Source: Bimastos eiseni
Lineage: Eukaryota > Annelida > Clitellata > Crassiclitellata > Lumbricidae
Direction: 5' to 3'
Length of the DNA: 64,000 nucleotides
Assembly (NCBI GenBank): GCA_959347315.1
Contig: OY365808.1
Span: 5,842,787 to 5,906,786 of the forward strand
Shown: one piece after another, positions 54,187 through 64,000 of the stretch
Position numbering within the stretch: position 1 is the stretch's first letter
How the letters are laid out: the number at the start of each line of letters is the position of its first letter
The notes under the pieces: generated by a model
Databases searched by the model: none
Told to the model about the DNA's origin: nothing
What the model saw: only the letters and a program-made list of their open reading frames with translations
Position numbers and translations under genes: made by a program

Positions 54187-54389
54187 CATGCAGTTTACCA
54201 GATGGGCTTGCCCGGCTTAACCGCTTAGACGTTGGTCTTTTGGATTTTAAAATGATTTGGAGATCCACCACCTCTCGATGAGCAATTTAACCACTGGTTT
54301 AGTATAGACGATAAACCTCTTCTGTCTGGTACTCTCCCTATGCTCCAGCGATCACGCCCGTTAATACCTAGCCCTACTGAAAATATTAA

Positions 54390-54436
54390 TGGACGGACGG
54401 ATGGATGGATAGATGGATGGGTGGATGGATGGATGG

Positions 54437-54472
<36 letters not shown>

Positions 54473-54791
54473 GTGAATGGATGGATGGATGGATGGGTGG
54501 ATGGATGGATAGATGGATGGGTGGATGGGTGGGTGGATGGATGGACGGATGGATCGATGGATGTATGGATGGGTGAATGGATGGATGGATGGGTGGATGG
54601 ATGGATGGACGGATGGACGGATGGATCGATGGATGGATGGATGGATGATTGGATGGATGGATGGATCGATGGGTGGATGGATGGATGAATGGATGGATGG
54701 ATGGATGGATGGATGGATGGATGGATGGATGGATGGGTGAATGGATGCATGGATGGATGGATGGGTGGGTGGGTGGGTGGATGGATGGACG
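54390..54791 (+). repeat. (GGAT)n microsatellite, unit 2
   Basis: Second copy of the array at 40474, with the same pattern of variant units, which is unusual for a fast-mutating microsatellite if the duplication is not recent. Confidence 0.97.
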
Positions 54792-55014
54792 AAAAGACGA
54801 ACAGAAGCAGACGGAAGAACAAATGGACTGAGAGATGAATGAAGAGATGAAAGGAGGGATGGAGGGACAAATGGAAGCACAGATGGTCGATTTGTGGATA
54901 CACGATAGACAAACAAACTGTAATGTGATATAATGCCATGCATTTAGTAATAATAATAATTAAGACATAGAATAGCTCATTGACTCATTGATCATAGCCT
55001 TCTTCTAGATAGAT

Positions 55015-55210
55015 TACCTTCTTGGTTTGGTGTCTCAGGTACTGCTCAAATCCTACTTGACTTCCAGATCCTTCTCGGCTAAGCTTACAATCACTGCTAT
55101 GAACTCATCCCTCTGACATTTGACGTTCCTTAAGGCACCGTCTTGGGTCTACTCTTTTTCAACCTGTAAAACACCCATTAGTCCTATTCTCAGATCACTG
55201 CAAATTCATG
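55015..55210 (+). mobile_element. LINE reverse transcriptase remnant, unit 2
   Basis: Identical second copy of the remnant at 41095, with the same inactivating stops. Confidence 0.85.
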
Positions 55211-56716
55211 ATCAAATCATTCATGAGCATAACTGCAGCAGTATGACGAATACACACCGCTCTGCTTACTGACCCAAAAATCTTAGAAATTGCTGGAAAG
55301 ACTTAACCCAGTTTTTAGAAGCAGAGCAGTCGAATAACATGTTTGTGCATTCCGTCCGCAAGAGTCTTGTCTCTTTGCTACTTGCTACTTGGCTTAAAAT
55401 CCCTACAACACCCCCAGCCCAATATCTTCGCCCTGCCCATTTTCGCGTAACGAATCTAACGATCCTAATCCTGAATTGCGCCCTCTATCGGTTCCTCCGC
55501 CATCATCACCTATCACCCACCAGCATCTATCTTAGGCTCCTCTATCCATCACTCCTCGGGCTTTCCATTCGAAATGTAAGTCTTACTTTTTAAAGACTCT
55601 TACCCAGGCTCCTTACTTGATTATCCACCTTCCAATATAAGACCAAAGCCATTACCAACCACTCAGCCTCCAGTGATAACCGGACTCTGACTTCTCTCGA
55701 ACTACCATTTGGTCAGCCCCTCTGACTCGACGCATCGTTCATTAATAAGCTGGTGCCCTGCGCTTGGCTTTCGAGTGGCGCTTTAGAAGTTTGGAGATTG
55801 CGGTTACGATTTTACTCGTCTGACTGCAATTGAAAGTAAAACTCGTCATTCGATTACAGCGTCAAGTAAAGCGGAATTGTGAAATCGCTGTGATCAAATC
55901 AGATCCTCTCAAACTAGCGAATTCGAGAAAAATAAGTGCAGTCACTGATGCAGATTCATGTGTAAAACAGTTCAGACTTTTCTAAAACTTCAGATACCAG
56001 CCTAAAACACGATGCAATGAGCACGATTGTGTCGCAGCAAATGGAGGAACGCAGATATGATATTATGAGTCTGAACCTAATTCATGCTATGCTGAGACGG
56101 TGATCAGGCTGGACACACACATACACAAATATAAAAACACGAAAAAAACTCACACACGATTGCACATACACATACGTACACACAAACAGTTATGTTGAAC
56201 CTAAAAAGACGATAAGATTATTTCGGTCGTTATAGGCTTAGAAGAGTTAGATGGCCATCTTAGGGCAGCTGTACAGAATTTAAAGGAGGTATAAATGAGC
56301 ACATTTTTTGCATTGTATTTCAAGAGTAATGTATATTGCTTCGTTCTAAACGACTAGGTCTTTAGGCAATCTCGTGACGTGTAACTAATGTCTTGTCATG
56401 GTCTTATATCTGACAGACAGGCAACGACGTCTCAACTCGCAGGTTGTTCTCGCCTGCCGAGGTCACGTGGGCAATATCATTACTCGCTGTTGAGTCGCTG
56501 GGAAGTTCTTCATTTTAGTACACACATCTCAATCAGAAAATCGAAACATGCAAAAAATATCCTGTGATTCTTAGCTAAGAATAGTTCAGACGTACCGAGA
56601 AAAACAGATTTTAACGCCCACATCAAACACGACGCACCTGCTTAGAACGGCGATTTTGGAGTGCCACGTAAACGCCCAAAGGAGACTCTTAAAGGTGCTA
56701 TGCAAATAGCCACGTA
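55211..56716. other. non-coding stretch, unit 2
   Basis: Copy of 41291-42796. Nothing recognised. Confidence 0.4.
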
Positions 56717-56965
56717 GACTTTTACATACATGCATACATACGTACGTATGTACATACATACATACATACATTCATACATACATACATACATACATACATA
56801 CATACATACATACATACATACATACATACATACATACATACATACATACATACATACATACATACATACTTACATACATGCATACATACATGCATACATA
56901 CATACATACATACATACATACATACACACATACATACATACATAAATACATACACTCATGCATGC
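56717..56965 (+). repeat. (TACA)n microsatellite, unit 2
   Basis: Same length and same variant positions as the array at 42797. Confidence 0.96.
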
Positions 56966-57017
56966 ACTCATACATAATATGCACACATGCAATAGTGCTA
57001 CATATTACATATAATCA

Positions 57018-57250
57018 TATGCCGATTGGTTAAAGCGGTCGGCCCGTAACGCTCAGTGTGCGCTGAGTGAGCGGGTTTGACCCTCATCTGAGGCGTCAGT
57101 CACTGTGTAGGTACCTTGAGCAAGACCTTCGCGCGCAATTGCTATGCAATACAACTGCAATTGCGCCGTCGAGGCGTGTGCACTTCTGAGCAAATGATAT
57201 TGGAAGAAGGGCGGTATCAAATCTCTGAATAAAAAATATACATACATGAT
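57018..57250 (+). mobile_element. tRNA-derived SINE (family 1), unit 2
   Basis: Identical copy of the SINE at 43098, carried by the segmental duplication and not an independent insertion. Confidence 0.85.
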
Positions 57251-58669
57251 CATAGCATGCAATTCAATTATGGCACATGTATGCGATCGTATTATGTTCG
57301 AGACCTGATTAGATGAAGTAGAAATGGCAGGCTAGTCTGCCTACGGCAACTCTAAAGACTGAGCTATGATATGATATACTTCGATATTGTTTGTGACATT
57401 GTTACCTTTAAGTTAGATTCTGATCAGAGATCTGACGACGACTTCGTGAAAAATGGTTTATACGTCACTTTGTCTGATAAGTTTAAGGTGGTCAATAATT
57501 CACTGATCTGGTAATGTTATGGACATGAACAATTCACAAACAGTGGTTCCAGCTTGAGTAAAGTAAAAGTACTCTGGACCAGTGATATTCCATTAACGTA
57601 AATAAAAGTTAGAACCGAAAATATTGATTTCCACTGAGTATAGCTGTGGCGGAAACTAAAATGACTTTGAGAGCGAATACTTATTTAGAATGAAAATCCA
57701 AACGCACAGAACGAAAATTATAGTATACAAGAGAATTTATTGTCGTTTGGATGTTTATGAAATAAATTGCATAGTTTGGTTAATGCAGTTTGATGCAGTT
57801 TGTCTCGGCTTCTACATGCGAACATAATGATTTATGCTCTTTGATCATTGAAAGTATTATTTGGCCTTACATGTATGTGATAATAAGTCTTTTACGTACT
57901 TCCAAGTGCAGCTTAATTTGGCCATTGGACTTCTTTCTGTTAGCTTGATATATTTAACGTCGCGGATTGGATGAGTACAAGTAGGCCCAATGAGCTCTTT
58001 ACGAGATAATAAATAGAGGTGATAGAGGAGCCAGAATCAAAATGATGGTGGGTGATTGACAGTGATGGAGGAGGAATCACAATTTGCGGAATTAAGGCTT
58101 TGTGAATATGGAGAACCTAGGTAATTGGTCTGGGACTAAGCCTCTAAGTCTTCGGCAAAGTCTCATGAAGCTGATAATATTTGCACATCTGAGGTCAATG
58201 TCTTTGCATATAATTCGGTGTCAGATATATGTTGATAACATGCTTTGCTTTACCTGCCGATTACAATTGGATAGTTCAAGAGTATACCCTAGTAAGGTTG
58301 ACGAACATTCAATTGAGTCGTGTAAGAATTCATTAAACAACATCCTTTATTGTGATGTAACTGCTGAGCCGCAATTCTTAAGAAAAGTGTTCAAGTTGTG
58401 AAACTACTGCGACATGAACATTTCTAATATGCGCTTTGCTTAATAAAAACAATATACTCCAAGGAGGTTAAAAGTTAGTTTGAAGCAAACTACTTCGGTG
58501 GAAATGTTTAGCATACAGGAGTCGAAACAATATGCACATTTATTCTGGAGTCTAGTAGGCCTTATGCTGACCTTTCTGATGACTGTTCCATTGGTAGGTC
58601 TATGATATGGCATTGAAAACTTCTTCTCCGCAGAGGAAGACCATCAACAAACTCTACCTCTACCTGATT
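57251..58669. other. non-coding stretch 3' of the ORF pair, unit 2
   Basis: Copy of 43331-44749. Nothing recognised. Confidence 0.4.
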
Positions 58670-60175
58670 TCATAAAGGTTCAAAATTTTTTTTGAATTCA
58701 GTGAACCTTTCACGGAAAGCTGCCGTGGACTCATTTGACAGATGATGATGATTAACTCTTCGAGAATTTAACACATGGCGCAAGTCTGTTGGTTTCTTCG
58801 TCAGGTCTGGCCCCTCTGCGTCAGTTCCGGCGAAATCTCCAATCCACGTGTGCATGTTTCTTTCTGATCGCTCTTCATCTGTTTGGGACCGTCTGTCGTG
58901 ATGTCTATTCCTCGCCAAATCATATCGCTCTGATGGCCAACTCTTTCCCTCACCAGAATAAGTTTGTGACAGATCCACTTGTTGATAAATGGTTCTGCTG
59001 CAACTGGGCGTGACATTCTTTGTGTGATACCTTTGCCTAGATTTTGAATTCCGGACTCCGCTCTTCACCGAGCAAGAGCTATGCCTGTACTCAGTATCAT
59101 AGAATCCTCTTGTGAATGCTTTCCCTTCAGGTTCTGCCCTTTCATATAAAACTGTGTAGCCCTCTGAGTCTCGTGGAGAGCTACCTTGATCAGGCGTTTG
59201 CCAATCAATTATATCATCTTCACATGCCATGGATTCCTGTCTTTGAGATGGGTCATCGTCACCAGAGAAATAGACATCGCCTGCATATGAATAATCATTA
59301 CCTCGACAACTGCTTTCGTATTCAAGGTTAGTTTCACGCGGTTGCCTTTCCATTACACTCGACAAGAAGATGTTCCGTAGGAACCGTTGTTTAAAATCAA
59401 CGTTGATCTGACGTTGACTACGTTCTGACTGCCGAACTCTGCTCTGCGACGATGGGGTTCGTTGATGTCTTTGCTCATCATTAGAGTCTCTTCTTGAGAG
59501 TCTTCCTCGCTCATGATTTGGTCTTTCATATGATAGTGATCGTCGTGGATGGCGATCATAACCATGCTTCCTCTGGATACTTGTTTCAGCTTGAACCTGA
59601 GGTTGGTCATGTATGGCGGATTCAACTCGTCTTCTTTTGTAATATGGTGATCGATCGTAGTCTGCTTCCCAAGCAAATTGTTCTCCTCGTCTGTTAGAAC
59701 TCCTCGTTGCTACTGGTTTGCTATGATACTTGATTTGTGAATTGTCTATCTTGTTCCTGGATTGTTGATTCCGCTTGCTGTCCTGAAATTTTCTGGCTGG
59801 TTCTCTCGAGTATCTTATCGAATTATGTCGATCGTTTGATGTATCGTTGCCCTGTGTTGTAGATGACTGTCTTTTACTCTTGTTAGCAACGTCGTCGTTT
59901 GAAACATTTGCTCGCGTCGTCCGATCTTCCGCCGGATGATCCCGAGTTGTCTCGTCCTGGCTAGATCTCGGGTTGTCTTCATTGTATGTTAAAGACGAAT
60001 GAAGGTTCTTCAGGAGGTTATCGTGTACTGGATAACACAGAGGACAACGACGATCGATCTCCTCGTCCTTGGCAAGGGTATCCTCACTCGGAAACGCGTG
60101 GCCTATTTGACAGAATACACAAAAAACATGTCCTAGCATTTTATTCATATCACACTGCTTGTTGTCGCTATCCAT
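58670..60175 (-). CDS. Arg/Ser-rich protein with CxxC...CxxC cluster, unit 2
   Basis: Second copy of the ORF at 44750-46255 with an identical predicted protein. See that entry. Confidence 0.6.
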   Translation of the reverse strand: MDSDNKQCDMNKMLGHVFCVFCQIGHAFPSEDTLAKDEEIDRRCPLCYPVHDNLLKNLHSSLTYNEDNPRSSQDETTRDHPAEDRTTRANVSNDDVANKSKRQSSTTQGNDTSNDRHNSIRYSREPARKFQDSKRNQQSRNKIDNSQIKYHSKPVATRSSNRRGEQFAWEADYDRSPYYKRRRVESAIHDQPQVQAETSIQRKHGYDRHPRRSLSYERPNHERGRLSRRDSNDEQRHQRTPSSQSRVRQSERSQRQINVDFKQRFLRNIFLSSVMERQPRETNLEYESSCRGNDYSYAGDVYFSGDDDPSQRQESMACEDDIIDWQTPDQGSSPRDSEGYTVLYERAEPEGKAFTRGFYDTEYRHSSCSVKSGVRNSKSRQRYHTKNVTPSCSRTIYQQVDLSQTYSGEGKSWPSERYDLARNRHHDRRSQTDEERSERNMHTWIGDFAGTDAEGPDLTKKPTDLRHVLNSRRVNHHHLSNESTAAFRERFTEFKKNFEPL

Positions 60176-60695
60176 CAATAGCTGTATATTTGACAGGTAA
60201 AGTTGTTATGAGGATAATAATTGGTATCGTGTCAAGAACAAAATTAATCAATAAAACAAATTATTAAACTTTTCAAAACCAGACCATCACGAATATTACA
60301 GACCCGAACGCCAAACACGTGTGAAATTGCAATGGTGAATTATATACACCCTATACCATGATACACGGAGATAGGCGGAGTGAGATCACGTGGTCATGGG
60401 CACGGGGACTAAAGGTGGAGGGGTAGTCTAGTAGAACTAACACGAATCCACTTAATTTTTAAAACATCCAACTACAGTGATAAAATTGCAACAAAGCGCA
60501 CATGTGACAATTATGACTATCACCAGACGCGATAACAAAATTCAGCTAAATAAGTTCAGCTAAAAACAGATAATGAATGCGTGTGTGGTTACAACGACAG
60601 CACGGTCTCATAGCAAACTCATCATGCACTGAAATAGGCTTACGTCTCAAATTAACTGTAGATCCTTATTCACGCCTATTTTACTGCTTTGAATA

Positions 60696-63061
60696 TCACT
60701 CACCCTTGGAACTGCATGGAACAACCGCCGTGTGATTGCAGTATGGATAAATATCGTAAAGTGGCTCCTCGAAAAGGCAATTTTCGTAGCATCTTTTCTT
60801 GCATGGATGAAGATTATTCGAGCACATTTTCTTGCACCTTTCTTCGCACTTGTACCGGCTGTGTTCAGCGCGTAACTGATGACATTTCATCTTACACCGA
60901 TGTCCGCAAAAAGGTAACTCAAATCCGCAAAGTTCTGAGCATCCAGTTTTCGAGACACTCTCAAAATCGCTAGCATCTGCAACGTATGAAGCCTCGTTTT
61001 CCATGTGTCTTTGACATCCGAGATGTAAACCACTGACAAACTTTCCTTGATTTTTCAAAGATTTCAAAATATTCCGCCACAGATCACTCTCAGAGCGTAA
61101 AAGATCTCCATTTCCAATTATGTAAAGACCTTTGCGCGCTCTGGAGAGAGCAACACAGACGCGATTCGGAACTTTTAGGAAACCAATTCCTTTTCTTTGG
61201 TTGCTTCGAACTAGAGACAACAATATGATGTCATTCTCCTCGCCTTGGTAATTATCCACTGTTTTAACTCGGACTGCTGGCAATTTCATTTTTGTTAGAT
61301 ATCTACTTATTGTTTGTTCCTGACTGGCATATGTAACCAGAATAGTTATTTGGCTTGGCTCATAATCAACACCCAACAAATATTCGCACAATTTCACAAG
61401 AAATTTGGCTTCGTGGTCATTTGAATAACATCCTCTACGATCTTGTAGGTCTTCTTCCTCATGGTGATTTATAAAAAGAAGATTTCCATAGATACCAGCG
61501 ACATCTTCATAATAAGATACTGACTCATGGTTTTGAAGCGTTTCGTAGATGTGCGGAGTCAGCAGTTCGGCGATCTCAGGTCGCATTCTGCGTTGGGTTG
61601 TCAGACAGACGCTAGGCAGATTGTTTCTGACAAGTCTCTCAAACAGCGATACTCCCAATTCATACTTTTTTTCCAACCAGTAACTTGCTGGTCTTGGTCT
61701 GAGTTGCTGATGATCGCCGATCAAAATCAAATGTTCACACGTTTTTGGTAAACTAGCGACAAGATGAGATTCTAAAATTTCACCAGCTTCTTCGACAATA
61801 ACCACTTTAGACTGCAAGGTGTTTATTTGGGCCTTGTGCTTTGCTGCTCCACTTGTTGTCATTGCTAATATTTGAGCATTCTTCAGCCTTGCATGGCAAC
61901 TTTCCCGGTCTCTGGTATCTAGAATGCAATCTTTCAGATATTTGTTTGTTGACCGGCTTCGGCTTCCAATTCTAAAAATTGTTCTATTTTCCGCGTGAGC
62001 TTTTTCCGGATAAATTTCAATGATGGCCTCGAGGAACTGGTCCAGTGCATGGTTTGTGTGTGACAGTAAAATGATCGGTCCGGAAAATAACATCGACTGT
62101 TTTGGCCATCGGCATTCGTCATTGATTGCTCTCCTAAGCCTCCTTTGTTTTCAAGGAGTAGTTGGACAATTTTCAGTCCGATGAAAGACTTTCCTGTTCC
62201 TGGTGGACCCTGAATAACTGCTATTTCTCTAGTCATGGCTGCTCTAAGTGCCCTATACTGTGACAATTCTAGGTCAAGCTCATCGGGTCCGGGCCAGGAG
62301 TCTAAATTCAGAAGGCGGGTCGTTTCTCGTATAGGTATCTGATACTGAGCAATAATCTCAAGATTTATTAAGGAAGAAAAGTTGAACTCCACATTAGTAA
62401 GTAAATATTTTGGCACTGATATCGCCTGTTTCTTAGGATCAAGTAGGTACCTTTGGAAAGGAAACGTATCCATTGCTTGTAAAACGGTGAGAAAATGCTT
62501 ATATGTCTCAAGGCATACGCTCGTATTTTCGATTAACTCGTACTCACAGCCGAAGCGCAATTCGTCTTTCACCGGCTTATTACTTCCAACTGAAAGCAAC
62601 AATATTCCGTCTGTGAGTTCCTGATTTTGTGTAATAGTGGCTATCACTAAGGTTTGAAAGTTGTCGGCTGATAAGCACACCAGTGAATCTTTTTGAAACC
62701 CATTGCTTCCACAGCGTCGTAACTCCTTAAGAGAATTGGGCTCAAATTGTATCTGTATCGGATCACTGAAACATTTTTGCGAACGTTTACGCGAACAGGG
62801 TTCCTGAACGAATTTAACTTTGAAAACATCCACCTCACAAACATATCTCGCCTGATAACGATTGCGAACTTCATTCAGTGTTTCGCGCCAAGGGTCTAAG
62901 AAATCTTCCCGGAGGAGTCTAACCATGGTGTCTAGGTAATCATTTTCGTCTTTGTACGATTCCTCAACTTTGTTCTTCCTAAGTAATGGGTCACGATCGC
63001 TTGTGAGATCGTCAGCAGTTGGTAGAAAGCTGAATCCTCGAAAATTTCCAGGTTCACTCAT
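60696..63061 (-). pseudogene. ZNFX1-like SF1 RNA helicase, frameshifted, unit 2
   Basis: Second copy of the ORFs at 46776-49141, with the same frame switch between about 62090 and 62155, the same motifs and the same donor-like site at its 3' end. No difference from unit 1 was seen. Confidence 0.88.
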
Positions 63062-63834
63062 GGCGGACGTATCTATGACGATCGCAAAGTATTTGTAAAT
63101 ATAGTCTGTTTCTTGGTTAGCCTAATCTTAAGCGTTTTTAGTTAACCTCCGTTAGTCGACATCTAGAAATTTCAAAAGCTTGTCTAGTAACTCTAGCGTG
63201 TAATAGATCAACACGAGTCAAATTATGACGAGCGGTAAAACCTCTATGGAAAAGCTTTCAAAATTCTTGTTAACGGACTGTCAGCAACAAGGCTTCTCAT
63301 ATGAAAGCACAGTAGCCTATACTCTTAATGTCTCTGAAGTTCAAAATATAATCTTTTCAACTGGTCAAATTATCTAAAAATCGTTTTTATCATACCTTAC
63401 TATAAGTCTGGATACTCAGCTCACTTAAAATATTCGTGTTTTCTTGATAGTAGTAAAACCAATAGGAGTCCGTTTTGCAGCTGTCAAGTCTGGATATTCA
63501 TTTTACATCGACAAGCTCCTAGCTGAGAGTTCTCTTCGTGTAACAATTGAATACTCTTCGTCGACGTCCCGTGGCAGAATCCTTTATAAAACAGTGGTTG
63601 CTTAGGTCCTCAGACAACATTCAGTCAAGCGTGCGTAATAATTTCTTAAGCCATGATACCTATACACTACAGGTATTCAGATATCTACCCACACATGTAT
63701 TCAGAAAATCTATTGATTCTGGTGGAATTTCCGTTGCTAATTATGGCATCGTTATAACTGCATTGTACCCATGGTTTCTAAAAGCCGTACGCATGATACC
63801 ATGCATCAATAATTGCATCGATAATTGTATATAA
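63062..63834. other. region 5' of the ZNFX1-like ORFs, unit 2
   Basis: Copy of 49142-49914. Nothing recognised. Confidence 0.4.
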
Positions 63835-63930
63835 TTATATATTCAATCATTCAATCAATCATAGATACTTGATATAGCGCCCCTTCAAGATATCTACTAA
63901 CAGGCGCTCCATTTCCTGTGGACAGACCGG
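63835..63930 (-). mobile_element. SINE/LINE 3' tail (family 2), unit 2
   Basis: Copy of 49915-50010 carried by the duplication. Confidence 0.7.
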
Positions 63931-64000
63931 TTATATTCTGCTCCTCTCAATGTTTAGGCATGCATTTGCATGTTTTGGCAATTTTAGTGAACTCTTTATT

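Larger units (their letters stand above)
54187..64000. repeat. direct duplication, unit 2 (truncated by the window)
   Basis: Corresponds to 40271-50080 of unit 1. The virtual absence of substitutions over 9.8 kb means either very recent duplication, recent conversion, or the same locus assembled twice. Confidence 0.97.

Overview
The window is animal nuclear DNA. It is AT-rich with long non-coding stretches, many microsatellites and minisatellites, tRNA-derived SINEs, broken LINE and DNA-transposon pieces, one intronless GPCR gene, and exon-like ORFs with usable splice signals. The palindrome TAGGCCTA recurs far more often than base composition predicts. A marine invertebrate is likely, but the phylum cannot be fixed from the sequence alone.

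Layout. 1-3.1 kb: no gene seen. 3.17-5.85 kb and 10.4-13.45 kb: two diverged copies of an unidentified complex repeat packed with short inverted repeats (candidate hairpins). 7-9.2 kb: a degenerate tandem repeat and a dead LINE fragment. 13.7-16.5 kb: a mariner-like transposase remnant, a minus-strand SINE and two MITE-like elements. 17-30 kb: gene-poor, with many tandem repeats, SINE tails and another LINE remnant. 30.8-31.9 kb: an intact intronless class A GPCR, the best single gene in the window. 34.4-35.1 kb: a long TACA array. 37.2-38.9 kb: an hAT-like element with a possible LTR nested inside it.

From 40.3 kb to the right edge is a direct duplication with a unit of about 13.92 kb (40271-54186, then 54187 onward). 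The copies are almost identical by eye, with one 4-bp difference noticed. Each unit carries a ZNFX1-like SF1 helicase with NFX1-type zinc fingers, an apparent frameshift between Walker A and motif Ia, and just downstream on the same strand an Arg/Ser-rich ORF with a CxxC...CxxC N-terminus. A 200-base N gap lies at the left edge of the duplication and sequence is repeated on both sides of it, so recent tandem duplication and false assembly duplication are both possible.

No coherent multi-gene pathway is visible. ZNFX1 family proteins are known RNA helicases in antiviral sensing and small-RNA inheritance, so a local amplification could matter for innate immunity, but the frameshift and assembly doubts come first. 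The best candidate for something undescribed is the hairpin-rich repeat at 3.2-5.8 and 10.4-13.4 kb, where several differences between copies keep stem pairing through wobble pairs and one whole 17-bp hairpin is present in one copy and absent in the other.
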